Below, one piece after another: positions 37,494 to 49,537 of a stretch of DNA of 64,000 nt. Origin of the DNA: Caldovatus aquaticus (GTDB taxonomy: Bacteria > Pseudomonadota > Alphaproteobacteria > Acetobacterales > Acetobacteraceae); contig NZ_JAHZUY010000004.1 in NCBI RefSeq assembly GCF_019458025.1, positions 81,662-145,661 on the forward strand. Reading direction: 5' to 3'. Each line of letters opens with the position of its first letter. Within the stretch, counting starts at the first letter, position 1. The notes beneath the pieces were generated by a model. That model saw nothing but the letters and a program-made list of their open reading frames with translations, was not told where the DNA came from and searched no databases. The position numbers and the translations under genes were made by a program.

Positions 37494-38734
37494 TGGCGCT
37501 CGCCCCGGCCAGCGCGATCCTCCGCGCCGGGACCGGCGGCGAGGGCGGCGGCCGCGGGCACCTCGCCGCCAACCTGCTCGCCTTCGCCCGGCTGCTGCGC
37601 CGCGCCGGCCTGCCCGTCGGCGCCGGCGAGGTGCTCGCCGCGGCCGAGGCGCTGACGATCGTGGACCTTGCGGACCGCGCGCAGGTGCAGGCCGCGCTGC
37701 GCGCCGTGATGGTCCACCGCCGCGAGCATTTCGAGCTGTTCGACCAGGCCTTCGCCCTGTTCTGGCGCGACCCCGAGGCCGGCCGCCAGGCCGCCGCGCT
37801 CGAGCTGTTCGAGGCCGGCAAGGAGAAGGAGCGCCCGCCGCCCACCGCCCGCCGCGTCGCCGAGGCGCTGATGGCCGGCCGGCCGCGCCCGGCGCCGCAG
37901 GAGGCCGAGCCCCCGCCCCCGCTGCGCGAGGCCACGCTCACCGTCTCCGAGCGCGAGCGCCTGCAGAAGATGGACTTCGAGGCGATGAGCGCGGCCGAGA
38001 TCGCCGAGGCGAAGCGCGAGATCCGCCGCCTCGTCCTGCCGCTGGACGAGCGCCGCACCCGCCGCTTCCGCGCCGACCCCGCCGGCCCGGCGGTGGACCT
38101 GCGCGCCACCATCCGCGCCAGCCTGCGCGAGGGCGGCGAGATCCTGACCCTCGTCCGCCGGCGGCGCCTCACGCGCCCGCCGCCCCTGGTCGTGCTCTGC
38201 GACATCTCCGGCTCGATGGCGCGCTACGCGCAGATCCTGCTGCATTTCGTGCACGCGGTGACGAACGCGCGCGACCGCGTGCACGTCTTCCTGTTCGGCA
38301 CGCGGCTCACCAACGTCACCCGCCAGCTCCGCCACCGCGACCCGGAGGTCGCCTTCGAGCTGGTCTCGCACGTCGTGCCCGACTGGTCGGGCGGCACGCG
38401 GATCGGCGAGTCGCTGACCCAGTTCAACCGTCTCTGGGCCCGGCGCGTGCTCGGCCAGGGCGCGGTGGTGCTGCTGATCACCGACGGGCTGGACCGCGAG
38501 GGCGCCAAGGGCCTCGCCGAGGCCACCGACCGGCTGCGCCGGTCCTGCCGGCGCCTGATCTGGCTCAATCCGCTGTTGCGCTTCGCCGGGTTCCAGCCCA
38601 AATCCCAGGGCATCCGGGCGATGCTCCCCCATGTGGACGAGTTCCGCCCGGTGCACAATCTGGAAAGCCTGCGCGCGCTGGTGGAAACCCTCTCCGCCCC
38701 GCGGCGCGCGGGCCCCGGGAGGAGAGCCGCATGA
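37493..38734 (+). CDS. coxE: VWA-domain protein (CoxE-like)
   Basis: A 413-residue cytoplasmic protein with a C-terminal von Willebrand A domain. The MIDAS motif DISGS is at residues 237-241 and the matching Thr-Asp appears in LLITDGLD near residue 330. The N-terminal 200 residues are helical and charged. MoxR ATPase plus VWA partner is a standard pair, and in cox clusters CoxD/CoxE insert copper and sulfur into the CO-dehydrogenase centre. The start overlaps the coxD stop (TGATG); the stop overlaps the next start (ATGA). Confidence 0.92.
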   Translation: MALAPASAILRAGTGGEGGGRGHLAANLLAFARLLRRAGLPVGAGEVLAAAEALTIVDLADRAQVQAALRAVMVHRREHFELFDQAFALFWRDPEAGRQAAALELFEAGKEKERPPPTARRVAEALMAGRPRPAPQEAEPPPPLREATLTVSERERLQKMDFEAMSAAEIAEAKREIRRLVLPLDERRTRRFRADPAGPAVDLRATIRASLREGGEILTLVRRRRLTRPPPLVVLCDISGSMARYAQILLHFVHAVTNARDRVHVFLFGTRLTNVTRQLRHRDPEVAFELVSHVVPDWSGGTRIGESLTQFNRLWARRVLGQGAVVLLITDGLDREGAKGLAEATDRLRRSCRRLIWLNPLLRFAGFQPKSQGIRAMLPHVDEFRPVHNLESLRALVETLSAPRRAGPGRRAA

Positions 38735-39056
38735 CGACCGGCAGCGACTCGGAGGATGTCCTCGGTATCGCCGCGGAGTGGCGCGCCGCGGGGGAGACCG
38801 TGGCGCTGGCGACCGTCGTCGAGACCTGGGGCAGTTCGCCCCGCCCGGCCGGCAGCCGGATGGCGGTGACCGCGAGCGGCAAGCTGGCGGGCAGCGTCTC
38901 CGGCGGCTGCATCGAGGGCGCCGTCGCCGAGGCGGCGAAGAAGACCATGGCCACCGGCGCGCCGCAGCTCCTCGACTTCGGCATCAGCGACGAGCGGGCC
39001 TGGGAGGTCGGCCTCGCCTGCGGCGGCAAGCTCAAGGTGTTCGTGGAGAAGCTGTC

Positions 39057-39060
<4 letters not shown>
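38731..39060 (+). CDS. XdhC/CoxI N-terminal domain protein
   Basis: A 109-residue protein matching only the N-terminal XdhC_CoxI domain: ATVVETWGSSPRPAGSRM and GSVSGGCIEGAVAEAA (with the conserved Cys near residue 63). XdhC binds molybdenum cofactor and delivers its sulfurated form to xanthine dehydrogenase-type enzymes. Here this domain and the Rossmann domain are encoded by two adjacent genes joined by a GTGA junction, an arrangement seen in alphaproteobacterial cox clusters. It is coupled to coxE by an ATGA overlap. Confidence 0.9.
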
Positions 39061-39790
<730 letters not shown>

Positions 39791-39794
<4 letters not shown>

Positions 39795-41446
39795 TCTTCG
39801 GCCCTGTCCCGCTCGAGGAGGCGCGCGGCGCCATCCTCGCCCACACGATCCGGCTGCCCGGCGGCCAGGTGATCAAGAAGGGCACGGTGCTCGACGAGGG
39901 CGCGCTCGCGGCGCTGCGCGAGGCCGGGCGCCGCGAGGTGACCGTCGCCCGCCTCGAGGCCGGCGACGTGCCGGAGGACGAGGCCGCCGACCGCATCGCC
40001 GAGGCGCTGCGCGCCCCGCTGATCGCCCGCTCGCGCGCCGCGACCGGCCGCGTCAACCTGTTCGCCGAGACCGCCGGGCTGCTCGTCCTCGATGCCGCGA
40101 AGATCAACCGCATCAACGCGGTGGACGAGGCGATCACCGTCGCCACCCTGCCGCCCTACGCGGTGGTCGAGCCGCGGGAGATGATCGCCACCATCAAGAT
40201 CATCCCCTTCGCCGTCGCCACCCCCGTGCTCCAGGTCGCCGAGGCGATCGCGCGCGCCGGCGCGCCGGCGCTGCAGGTGAAGCCCTTCCGCCCGCTCCAG
40301 GTCGGCCTCGTCCTGACCGAGCTTCCCGGCCTCAAGGAAAGCGTCCTGGAGGGCACGGTGGAGGCGACGCGTGCCCGGGTGGAGGCGCTGCGCGGCACGC
40401 TGCTGCCCGTCGAGCGCTGCCGCCACGAGGAGGCCGCCGTCGCCGAGGCGCTGAACCGCCTGCGGCGCGCCGGGGCCGAGCTGCTGCTGATCGCCGGCGC
40501 CTCCGCCGTGGTGGACCGGCGCGACGTCGGGCCGGCCGCGATCGTGCGGGCCGGCGGCACGATCGAGCACTTCGGCATGCCGGTGGACCCCGGCAACCTG
40601 ATCTGCACCGGGCGCATCGGCGACATCCCGGCCTTCGTCCTGCCGGGCTGCGCCCGCAGCCCGAAGCTCAACGGCTTCGACTGGGTGCTGCAGCGCACCT
40701 TCGCCGGCATCCCGGTGACCTCGCGCGACATCATGGCGATGGGCGTGGGCGGGCTGCTCAAGGAGATCGAGAGCCGTCCGCTGCCGCGCGAGCAGGCGCC
40801 GAAGACACCGCCGCCCGCCACCGCGCCGCGCCGCCCGCGCAAGGTCGCCGCGGTGGTGCTCGCCGCCGGCCGCTCGCGCCGCATGGCGCCGCTCAACAAG
40901 CTGCTCGTCACCGACGAGCACGGCGTGCCGATGATCGCCCGCGTGGTGGACAACGTCCTCGCCTCCCGCGCCCGGCCGGTCATCGTCGTCACCGGGCACG
41001 AGCGCGAGCGGATCGAGGAGACGTTGACCGGCCGCCCGGTGCTGTTCGCCCACGCCGAGGACTACGCCGAGGGCCTCTCCGCCAGCCTCAAGGCCGGGCT
41101 GCGCGCCCTGCCGCCGGACGCGGAGGGCGTGCTGATCTGCCTCGGCGACATGCCGCTGGTCACCGGCGCCATGATGGACCGGCTGCTCGCCGCCTTCGAC
41201 CCCGAAGAGGGGCGCGCCATCGTCATGCCGACCTTCCGCGGCAAGCAGGGCAACCCGATGCTCTGGAGTCGCGAATTCGTGCCGGAGATGCTCGCCATCA
41301 CGGGCGATGTCGGCGCCCGCCACCTGGTCGGCAAGTACCGGGACCGGCTGGTCGAGGTGGAGATGGCCTCGGACGCCGTGCTGCGCGACTTCGACACGAC
41401 CGAGGCGCTGAAGACCGCGCCCGGCCACGCCGCGCCGGCCCGCTGA
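39791..41446 (+). CDS. Fusion of MoeA-like molybdopterin-binding and MocA-type nucleotidyltransferase
   Basis: A 551-residue two-domain protein. Residues 1-335 resemble the molybdopterin-binding MoCF/MoeA fold (LLIAGASAVVDRRDVGPAAI, MPVDPGNLICTG). After a Pro-rich linker, residues 351-545 form a MobA/MocA NTP transferase (VVLAAGRSRRMAPLNKLL, CLGDMPLV, GNPMLW). MocA makes the molybdopterin cytosine dinucleotide used by xanthine-oxidase-family enzymes such as CO dehydrogenase, which suits the operon. The start overlaps the upstream stop (ATGA). Which activities are retained by the MoeA-like half is unknown. Confidence 0.9.
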
Positions 41447-41454
41447 GCGGGCCG
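41436..41454. terminator. Hairpin across the stop of the last cox-operon gene
   Basis: CGGCCCGC and GCGGGCCG form a perfect 8-bp stem whose three-base loop is the TGA stop codon itself. It lies 30 bp from the convergent MFS gene end. No T-run follows on either strand, so a terminator role is only a possibility. Confidence 0.3.
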
Positions 41455-41483
41455 CCCGCCGGCGCGGCGCCCGCCCTCCGCCC

Positions 41484-42704
41484 TTATGCCGGCGCCACCG
41501 CGGCCGCGGCGGCCCGCTGGCGGCGCCTGAACCAGGCGAGCAGCGCCAGCGCCACCGCGAGCGGCGGCAGCAGCGCCAGGTTCAGCCCCGCCCACCCCGC
41601 CTTGGCGTGCAGCACGCCGGAGAGGAAGGCGGTGCAGGCGGTGGTGCCGAACACGATGAAGTCGTTCGCCGCCTGCGCGCGCATCCGCTCCTCCGGCCGG
41701 TAGGCGGTCGCGAGCAGCGTCGTCGCGCCGACGAACATGAAGTTCCAGCCGGCGCCGAGCAGCGCCAGCGCCACCGCGAAGTGCCAGAAGCTCGCCCCGC
41801 CCAGCCCCACCGCGACGCAGAGCGCGGTCATCGCCGCCCCGGCGGCGATGATCCGCGCGGCGCCGAAGCGCCCGATCAACGATCCGGTGACGAAGCCCGG
41901 CGCGTACATCGCCACCGCGTGCGCCTGGATCACCGTGGCGCTGTCGCTGAAGGCGAAGCCGCAGAACAGCGTCATCTCGACCGGCGTCGAGGTCATCACC
42001 AGGTTCATCGTGCCGAAGGCGACGAGCCCGACGACCGCCGCCGTCACGAAGGCCGGGCGCGAGAGGATCGTCCCGATCGGCGTCGCCGCCTTCTCCCGCG
42101 CCGGCGGCGGCGGCAGCACCGCCGCCGCGAGCACGCCGAGGCAGACCAGCGGCAGCGCCGCCAGCGCCAGGTAGGTGCCGAGGAAGAGATAGGGCGCGCC
42201 GAGGTCGCGCGTGTGCTTGACCAGCTCCGGCCCGAGGAAGGCCGAGATCACCCCGCCCGCCATCACCAGCGAGATGGCGCGGGCGCGGTACTCGGGCGTC
42301 GCCACCTCGGCGGCGGCGAAGCGGTAGTGCTGGCCGATGCCGAAGCCGCCGCCGACGAAGGCCGAGGCGACGCAGTAGAGCAGGAAGTCGGCCCGCCAGA
42401 TCGCGAGGGCGGAGAGCAGCGCGCCCGCGGTCGAGCTCAGCGCCCCGAGCGTGAACCCCGCCCGCCGGCCGAGCCGCGAGAAGACGATGCCGGCCGGGAT
42501 CGAGGCCGCCATCACCGCCGTCATCTGCACCGCGACCGGCAGGGTGGCGAGCGCCTTGTCCCCGCTCAGCGTGTGCCCGATCAGCGCCGCCATCGTCACC
42601 TGGCCCGACATGGTGGCGTGGATCAGCGCCTGGCAGCAGAAGAGCAGCCAGACATTGCGCCTCATCGCCCGCTCCTGCGCGGCCGTGGCGGCGGCGGTGT
42701 CCAT
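41484..42704 (-). CDS. MFS transporter
   Basis: A 406-residue inner-membrane protein with about 12 hydrophobic helices, in two halves separated by a central basic loop, as in the major facilitator superfamily. The loop after helix 2 (FSRLGRRAGFTLGALSS) corresponds to the conserved motif A region. The ATG overlaps the thiL stop as ATGA, which puts it at the end of the riboflavin/thiL operon; an internal Met at position 14 is an alternative start. Substrate unknown; a role in exporting or importing a vitamin or drug is not supported by sequence alone. Confidence 0.85.
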   Translation of the reverse strand: MDTAAATAAQERAMRRNVWLLFCCQALIHATMSGQVTMAALIGHTLSGDKALATLPVAVQMTAVMAASIPAGIVFSRLGRRAGFTLGALSSTAGALLSALAIWRADFLLYCVASAFVGGGFGIGQHYRFAAAEVATPEYRARAISLVMAGGVISAFLGPELVKHTRDLGAPYLFLGTYLALAALPLVCLGVLAAAVLPPPPAREKAATPIGTILSRPAFVTAAVVGLVAFGTMNLVMTSTPVEMTLFCGFAFSDSATVIQAHAVAMYAPGFVTGSLIGRFGAARIIAAGAAMTALCVAVGLGGASFWHFAVALALLGAGWNFMFVGATTLLATAYRPEERMRAQAANDFIVFGTTACTAFLSGVLHAKAGWAGLNLALLPPLAVALALLAWFRRRQRAAAAAVAPA

Positions 42705-43672
42705 CAGAAGTGGCTCCAGCCCTCGCGCGCCAGTGCAAGCGGCGCGCCGTCCGGGCCGAGCACGGCAACCTCCGGCGGGCCGGCGACGAATTGCCCGATC
42801 CGCATGACCGGCGTGCCGGCGGCGGCGGCACGGCGCTCGACCTCGGCCTCCGCTCCGGCGGGCGCCGCGAACAGCAGCTCGTAGTCGTCGCCGCCGCTGA
42901 GCACGAGGAGGAGCCGCGCCGGATCGGCGGCGACCAGCGCGCGCGCCGCCGCCGAGAGCGGCACGGCGGCGGCCTCGATCACCGCACCGCAGCCGGCGGC
43001 GCGGCAGAGATGGCCGAGGTCCTGCACCAGCCCGTCGGAGACGTCGAGCGCCGCCCGCGCCAGGCCGCGCAGCGCCTGGCCGAGGGCGAGCCGCGGTTCC
43101 GGCAGCCGGTAGCGCCGGGCGAGATGCCCCGCCGCGTCGCCCGGCAGCTCGCCGCGCAGCACCCGCAGCCCGAGCGCGCCGTCGCCGAGCGTGCCCGAGA
43201 CCCAGACGGCATCGCCCGGCCGCGCGCCCGCCCGCCGCAGCGCCGCACCGGGCGGCACCGTCCCGAGGATGGTCAGCGACAGGCAGGCGGGCCCCGGCGT
43301 CGCCGTCGTGTCGCCGCCGAGGAGCGAGAGGCCGAAGATCCGCTGGTCCTCGGCGAGGCCGGCGACGAAGCCGGCGATCCAGGAATCCGCCACCCCGCGG
43401 GGCAAGCTCGTCGTCATCAGGTAGCCGAGCGGCTCGGCGCCCATCGCGGCGAGGTCGGAGAGGTTCACGCGCAGCAGCTTCCGCCCCACCGTCTCCGGCG
43501 GGTCGGCGGGGAGGAAATGCACCCCCTCCACCATCGCGTCCGCCGCCAGCACGAGCTGGCGCCCAGGCGGCGGGTCGAGCAGCGCGGCGTCGTCGGCGAG
43601 ATCGAGCGCGCCGGGCCCGGCGAGCGGCCGGAAGTGGCGCGCGATCAGCGCGAATTCCGGCGGCAGGCTCAC
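42704..43672 (-). CDS. thiL: Thiamine-monophosphate kinase
   Basis: A 322-residue enzyme that phosphorylates thiamine monophosphate to the active diphosphate. Family motifs are present: DDAALLDPPPGRQLVLAADAMVEGVHF near residues 27-53, NLSDLAAMGAEP, GGDTTA near 120, and DVSDGLVQDLGHL near 208. It overlaps nusB by four bases and the MFS gene by one, so all three are coupled. nusB-thiL downstream of ribH is a widely conserved order. Confidence 0.96.
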   Translation of the reverse strand: MSLPPEFALIARHFRPLAGPGALDLADDAALLDPPPGRQLVLAADAMVEGVHFLPADPPETVGRKLLRVNLSDLAAMGAEPLGYLMTTSLPRGVADSWIAGFVAGLAEDQRIFGLSLLGGDTTATPGPACLSLTILGTVPPGAALRRAGARPGDAVWVSGTLGDGALGLRVLRGELPGDAAGHLARRYRLPEPRLALGQALRGLARAALDVSDGLVQDLGHLCRAAGCGAVIEAAAVPLSAAARALVAADPARLLLVLSGGDDYELLFAAPAGAEAEVERRAAAAGTPVMRIGQFVAGPPEVAVLGPDGAPLALAREGWSHF

Positions 43673-44214
43673 TCCGCCTTGCCCCCCGCCGGCGCCGGTC
43701 CGGCCGGCGCGAACTCCGCCGGGCGCAGGCGCTTCGCCATCGCGTCGAGCACGCCGTTGGCGAAGCGCACGCCCTCGGCGTCCAGGAAGCCGTGCGCCAC
43801 GTCGAGGTATTCGTTGATCACCACCCTGGCCGGCGGGCCGGCGGGATCGCGCAGTTCCGCCGCGGCGGCGCGGAACAGGGCCCGCAGCACCGGATCAATC
43901 CGCTCCAGCGGCCAGTCGGCGACGAGCGATTCGCGCACCACCTGGTCGAGCGCCGCGCCCTCGCGCGCCGCGGCGCGGACGATCGCGATGAAGAGCGGCA
44001 CGTCGGCCTGCGGTACGCGCCCCTCCTCGAAGCCGCCCATGCCCGGCACGGCGCCGATGCGGTGGCGCACGAACTGCTCGATTACCGCTTCCGCCGGATC
44101 GCCGGTCTGCTCGGACTGGAACAGCGCCTGCACCGCGGCGAGCCGCGCCCCGGTGCGGGGGCGGCCCGGCGGAGGGCTGGCGCGCGGCCTGCGGCGTTTC
44201 GGCGCCCCGCTCAT
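43669..44214 (-). CDS. nusB: Transcription antitermination factor NusB
   Basis: A 181-residue RNA-binding protein that, with NusE, promotes rRNA antitermination. The family elements are RLAAVQALFQSEQTG near residues 25-39 and the C-terminal RAAAAELRDPAGPPARVVINEYLDVAHGF near 118-148. It has an Arg/Pro-rich N-terminal extension of about 20 residues and an Ala/Pro-rich tail. Its ATG overlaps the ribH stop and its stop overlaps thiL. Confidence 0.95.
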   Translation of the reverse strand: MSGAPKRRRPRASPPPGRPRTGARLAAVQALFQSEQTGDPAEAVIEQFVRHRIGAVPGMGGFEEGRVPQADVPLFIAIVRAAAREGAALDQVVRESLVADWPLERIDPVLRALFRAAAAELRDPAGPPARVVINEYLDVAHGFLDAEGVRFANGVLDAMAKRLRPAEFAPAGPAPAGGKAE

Positions 44215-44692
44215 GCCACGCCCCAGCGCCGGGCGAGGGCGATCTGGGTCAGCAGCGCCTGCGCCGCCTCCGCTCCCTTGTTGTGGCGGTCGGGGCGCGC
44301 GCGCGCCTCGGCCTGCGCCAGCGTGTGCACGGTGAGCAGGCCGAAGCCGATCGGCACGCCCGTCTCCACCGCGATGTCCATCACGCCGCGGCAGGCCTCG
44401 CGGCAGATGTGGTCGTAGTGGTCGGTCTCGCCCTTCACCACGCAGCCGAGCACCAGGAACCCGTCCCAGCGCCGCCGCGGCGCCCGGAGCGCGAGGCGCA
44501 GCGCGCCGGGCAGCTCGAAGGCGCCGGCGACCTCGGCGGTCTCGACCGTGGCGCCGGCCGCAGCGAGCAGCGGGTCGGCGCCCTGGCGCAGGCCCTCGAT
44601 CACCGCGCGATAGTAGGGCGCCTGCAGGACGAGGACGCGCGGCGGCGGCCCCTCGATCCGCGGCGCCGCGCGCACCGGGCTGTCGGCGGTGC

Positions 44693-44696
<4 letters not shown>
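44211..44696 (-). CDS. ribH: 6,7-dimethyl-8-ribityllumazine synthase
   Basis: A 161-residue enzyme that condenses the ribityl-aminouracil with 3,4-dihydroxy-2-butanone 4-phosphate, the penultimate step of riboflavin synthesis. Conserved motifs: VAGAFELPGALRLAL near residues 58-72, VVKGETDHYDHICREACRGVMD with the catalytic His region near 86-107, and GLLTVHTLAQAEAR. The start is GTG in GTGA overlap with the upstream ribB gene; the longer open frame upstream is a shadow of that gene. Confidence 0.95.
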
Positions 44697-45843
<1,147 letters not shown>

Positions 45844-45847
<4 letters not shown>

Positions 45848-46455
45848 GTCCGGAACTCCAGCAGGCGAGCGACGTAGCGGGCGAGCACGTCGATCTCGAG
45901 GTTCACCGCGTCGCCCGGCCGCAGCGTGCCGAAGGTGGTGACGGCGCTGGTGTGGGGGATGATGTTGACGCCGAAGACGGCCCCGTCAACCTCGTTCACG
46001 GTCAGGGAGACGCCGTCCAGCGCCACCGAGCCCTTCGGCGCGATCAAGGGCGCCAGCGCCTCCGGCGCGCGGAAGCGCCAGCGGACGGAGGCGTTCTCGG
46101 GCGTGGCCGACAGAACCTCGGCCACCCCGTCCACATGGCCGCTGACGAGGTGCCCGCCGAGCTCGTCGCCGAGGCGGAGAGAGCGCTCCAGGTTCACCCG
46201 GCTGCCCGCGCGCCAGCGCCCGACCGTGGTGCGCGCCAGCGTCTCGGCCGAGGCGTCCACGGCGAACCAGTCGTCGCCGAGCTGCACCGCCGTCAGGCAG
46301 CAGCCGGAGCAGGCGATCGAGGCGCCGACGGCCGCCGGCGCGGGCTCCCGCAGGAAGGCGGGCGCCACCCCGATCACCAGGCGCAGGTCGTGGCCGCCGC
46401 CGATCGGCTGCACCTCGCGCACCGTGCCGAGGGCGGTGACGATGCCGGTGAACAT
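45844..46455 (-). CDS. ribE: Riboflavin synthase, alpha subunit
   Basis: A 203-residue enzyme that dismutates two lumazines into riboflavin. The two internally repeated barrels are visible, beginning MFTGIVTALGTV and LGGHLVSGHVDGVAEV (near residue 99), with the substrate-contacting SIACSGCCLTAV and VALDGVSLTVNEVD at equivalent positions. The stop overlaps the next gene as ATGA. It lies 20 nt after ribD. No FMN riboswitch is visible upstream of any gene in this cluster. Confidence 0.96.
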
Positions 46456-46475
46456 GCCTGTCTGCGCCCCGTTCT

Positions 46476-47588
46476 TCAGTTGCCGCGCTCGAACTCGGTC
46501 AGCCAGTCCTCGCCCAGGGGGCGGGAGGCGACGCGGTGGAATCTGGGCATTTCGGCGAGCCCTGTCACGGCCAGGGCCTCCACCGCCGCCCGCCCGTCGC
46601 CGCCCATGACGGCGGGCGCGTGGAACCAGGCGAGCCGGTCCACGAGCCCCGCCCGCAGCAGGCCGGCGGCGAGCGCCGCCCCGCCCTCGGCCAGCACACG
46701 CGTCACGCCGCGCTGGGCGAGGGCGCCGAGCAGGGCGCCGAGGTCGAGGCCGCCCGCGGGTCCGGCCGGCACCGTCAGGATCTCGACCCCGGCCTCCTGG
46801 TAGGGTGCGCGCCGGGCCGGCGGGTGGCCGGGGCGGGTGACGATCCAGGTCGGCACCTCGCGCGCGCTCGCCACCAGCCGGGCGGCGAGCGGCGTGCGCA
46901 GGCGCGCGTCCGCCACCACGCGCAGCGCGGGAAGCCGCGCCATCCCCGGCAGCCGGCAGGTGAGGTCCGGATCGTCCGCCAGCACCGTGCCGCTGCCGAC
47001 CAGCACGGCGTCGTGGCGCGCGCGCAGCGCGTGCGCCTCGCGCCGGGCGGCGGGGCCGGTGATCCAGCGGCTCTCGCCGGCCGCAGTGGCGATCCGGCCG
47101 TCCAGCGTGGTGGCGAGCTTGAGCGTCACGAGCGGCAGGCCGAGCCTGATGCGACGCAGGAAACCGGCGTTGAGCGCCCGCGCCTCGGCCTCGCAGAGCC
47201 CGGTCTCGACGGCGATCCCCGCCGCGCGCAGGCGGGCGATGCCGGTGCCGTTCACCCGCGAATCGGGATCCTGCAGGGCGATCACGACGCGCGCGACGCC
47301 GGCGGCGATCAGCGCCTCGCAGCAGGGCGGCGTGCGGCCGTGATGCGAGCAGGGCTCGAGGGTGACGTAGGCGGTGGCGCCGCGCGCCGCCGCCCCGGCG
47401 CGGGCCAGCGCCTCGGTCTCGGCGTGCGGGCGGCCGCCGGGCTGGGTCCAGCCGCGCCCGACCACGCGGCCGTCGCGCACCAGGACGCAGCCCACCGCCG
47501 GATTGGGCCAGGCATTGCCGAGCCCGCGCCGCGCCAGCGCCAGGGCGGCGCGCATGTGGGCGAGGTCGTCGGGCTCGGCGGGCGGCAT
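46476..47588 (-). CDS. ribD: Bifunctional deaminase/reductase RibD
   Basis: A 370-residue two-domain enzyme. The N-terminal zinc deaminase has HAETEAL and PCSHHGRTPPCC (zinc ligands, near residues 53-90). The C-terminal reductase from about residue 150 has LPLVTLKLATTLDGRIA and VLAEGGAALAAGLL. Together they turn the GTP-derived pyrimidine into the ribitylamino uracil. A 155-bp spacer separates it from nrdR upstream; that spacer holds GC-rich hairpins but no gene. Confidence 0.96.
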   Translation of the reverse strand: MPPAEPDDLAHMRAALALARRGLGNAWPNPAVGCVLVRDGRVVGRGWTQPGGRPHAETEALARAGAAARGATAYVTLEPCSHHGRTPPCCEALIAAGVARVVIALQDPDSRVNGTGIARLRAAGIAVETGLCEAEARALNAGFLRRIRLGLPLVTLKLATTLDGRIATAAGESRWITGPAARREAHALRARHDAVLVGSGTVLADDPDLTCRLPGMARLPALRVVADARLRTPLAARLVASAREVPTWIVTRPGHPPARRAPYQEAGVEILTVPAGPAGGLDLGALLGALAQRGVTRVLAEGGAALAAGLLRAGLVDRLAWFHAPAVMGGDGRAAVEALAVTGLAEMPRFHRVASRPLGEDWLTEFERGN

Positions 47589-47743
47589 GCGGAAGGGGTT
47601 AGACCGCCCCGGCGGCGACGCCGCAAGGCGGCGGGACCGGCGCCGGGCGCGCCCCAGGCCGTCGCGCGGCGCGGACCGCGGAACCGGGCGCGGCGCGGCC
47701 CTGGCGTCACGCCGCGCCCGGGCGGGAGGCGCCGGGCGCCCTC

Positions 47744-48196
47744 TCAGGCGCTGTCGAGCTGGCCGAGGAAGGCCTGGAAGTCCTTCGCCTCGCGGAAGTT
47801 CCGGTAGACGCTTGCGAAGCGCACATAGGCCACCTGGTCGAGGTCCTTCAGCACCTCCATCACCATCTCGCCGATCTGGCGCGAGGTGACCTCCTGCTCG
47901 CCCTCGGTCTCGAGGCGCCGCTGGATGCCGTTGACGATCCGCTCGATCCGGTCCTCGTCCACCGGCCGCTTGCGCAGCGCGATGCGGATCGAGCGCGCGA
48001 GCTTCTCGCGGTCGAAGGGCACGCGCCGGCCGTCGGACTTGATCACGGTAAGCTCACGGAGCTGCACCCGCTCGAAGGTGGTGAAGCGGGCGCCGCAGCC
48101 GGCACAGGCGCGGCGGCGCCGGATCGCGCCGCCCTCCTCCGCCGGGCGGCTGTCCTTCACCTGGGTGTCCTCGGCCCCGCAGAACGGGCAGCGCAT
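47744..48196 (-). CDS. nrdR: Transcriptional repressor NrdR
   Basis: A 150-residue zinc-ribbon/ATP-cone regulator that senses ATP/dATP and represses ribonucleotide reductase genes. The four zinc cysteines are in MRCPFCG and [14 protein letters not shown]; the ATP-cone follows ([20 protein letters not shown]). It sits between glyA (33-nt gap) and ribD, a common alphaproteobacterial order. Confidence 0.97.
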   Translation of the reverse strand: MRCPFCGAEDTQVKDSRPAEEGGAIRRRRACAGCGARFTTFERVQLRELTVIKSDGRRVPFDREKLARSIRIALRKRPVDEDRIERIVNGIQRRLETEGEQEVTSRQIGEMVMEVLKDLDQVAYVRFASVYRNFREAKDFQAFLGQLDSA

Positions 48197-48229
48197 GGTT
48201 TCCTCCCTGGACCCACCGCCCCGCGCCCC

Positions 48230-49537
48230 TCAGGCCGCCGGATAGATCGGGAAGCGGCGGCAGAGGGCGAGCACCCGCTCCTTCACCGCCTGCTCCACCG
48301 CCGCGTTGCCCTCGGGCGCGTTGGCGCGGACGAGGCCGTCCAGCACCTCGCCGATCAGCCCCGCCACCGCGCGGAACTCCGCCTCGCCGAAGCCGCGCGT
48401 GGTCCCCGCCGGGGTGCCGAGGCGGATGCCGGAGGTGACCATCGGCTTCTCCGGGTCGAAGGGAATGGCGTTCTTGTTGCAGGTGAGATGGGCGCGGTTC
48501 AGCGACGCCTCCGCCGCCTTGCCGGTGAGACCCTTCGGCCGCAGGTCCACCAGCACCAGGTGGTTGTCGGTGCCGCCGGTGACGAGGCCGAAGCCCTGCG
48601 CCGCCAGCGCCTCCGCGAGCGCCTGCGCGTTGGCCACGACCTGGCGGGCGTAGGCGCGGAACTCCGGCCGCAGCGCCTCGCCGAACGCCACCGCCTTGGC
48701 GGCGATCACGTGCATCAGCGGCCCGCCCTGGGTGCCGGGGAAGATCGCGGCGTTGATCCGCTTCGCCAGCGCCTCGTCGTCGGTGAGGATCATCCCGCCG
48801 CGCGGGCCGCGCAGCGTCTTGTGCGTCGTCGTGGTGACGACATGCGCGTGCGGGAACGGCGAGGGATGCGCCCCGCCCGCCACCAGCCCGGCGAAATGCG
48901 CCATGTCCACCATGAAGTAGGCGCCGACCTCGTCGGCGATCTCGCGGAAGCGGGCGAAGTCCCAGTGGCGCGCATAGGCGCTGCCGCCGGCGATGATCAG
49001 CTTCGGCCGGCTCTCGCGCGCGATGCGCGCCACCTCCTCCATGTCGATGCGCTGGTCCTCGCGCCGCACCGTGTAGGGCACCGGCCGGAACCACCTGCCG
49101 GAGATGTTGACCGGCGAGCCGTGCGTCAGGTGCCCGCCCGCGGCGAGGTCGAGCCCCATGAAGACGTCGCCCGGCTGCAGCAGGGCGAAGAACACCGCCA
49201 TGTTCGCCTGCGCCCCGGAATGCGGCTGCACGTTGGCGAAGCCGCAGCCGAACAGGCGCTTGGCGCGTTCGATCGCCAGCGTCTCGGCGATGTCCACGAA
49301 CTCGCAGCCGCCGTAGTAGCGCCGGCCGGGATAGCCCTCGGCGTACTTGTTGGTCAGCACGCTGCCCTGCGCTTCCAGCACGGCGCGGGAGACGATGTTC
49401 TCGGAGGCGATCAGCTCGATCCCGTCCTGCTGGCGGGCGAGCTCGCGCCCGATCGCCTCGGCGATCTCCGGGTCGGCCTCGGCGAGCGGGGCGGAGAAGA
49501 AGCGGGCCGGGGCGACGGGCGGGCACTGTTCGTTCAT
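48230..49537 (-). CDS. glyA: Serine hydroxymethyltransferase
   Basis: A 435-residue PLP enzyme that interconverts serine and glycine and charges tetrahydrofolate with one-carbon units. The PLP lysine is Lys240 in [15 protein letters not shown]; other family elements are [11 protein letters not shown] near residues 36-46 and [15 protein letters not shown] near 63-77. The ATG overlaps the rpiB stop as ATGA. Length is normal. Confidence 0.98.
   Translation of the reverse strand: MNEQCPPVAPARFFSAPLAEADPEIAEAIGRELARQQDGIELIASENIVSRAVLEAQGSVLTNKYAEGYPGRRYYGGCEFVDIAETLAIERAKRLFGCGFANVQPHSGAQANMAVFFALLQPGDVFMGLDLAAGGHLTHGSPVNISGRWFRPVPYTVRREDQRIDMEEVARIARESRPKLIIAGGSAYARHWDFARFREIADEVGAYFMVDMAHFAGLVAGGAHPSPFPHAHVVTTTTHKTLRGPRGGMILTDDEALAKRINAAIFPGTQGGPLMHVIAAKAVAFGEALRPEFRAYARQVVANAQALAEALAAQGFGLVTGGTDNHLVLVDLRPKGLTGKAAEASLNRAHLTCNKNAIPFDPEKPMVTSGIRLGTPAGTTRGFGEAEFRAVAGLIGEVLDGLVRANAPEGNAAVEQAVKERVLALCRRFPIYPAA

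Noticed and set aside
47589..47743. Possible FMN riboswitch upstream of ribD
   Set aside because: The spacer has GC-rich hairpins but none of the conserved RFN-element sequence blocks. The other rib junctions are too short to hold one.
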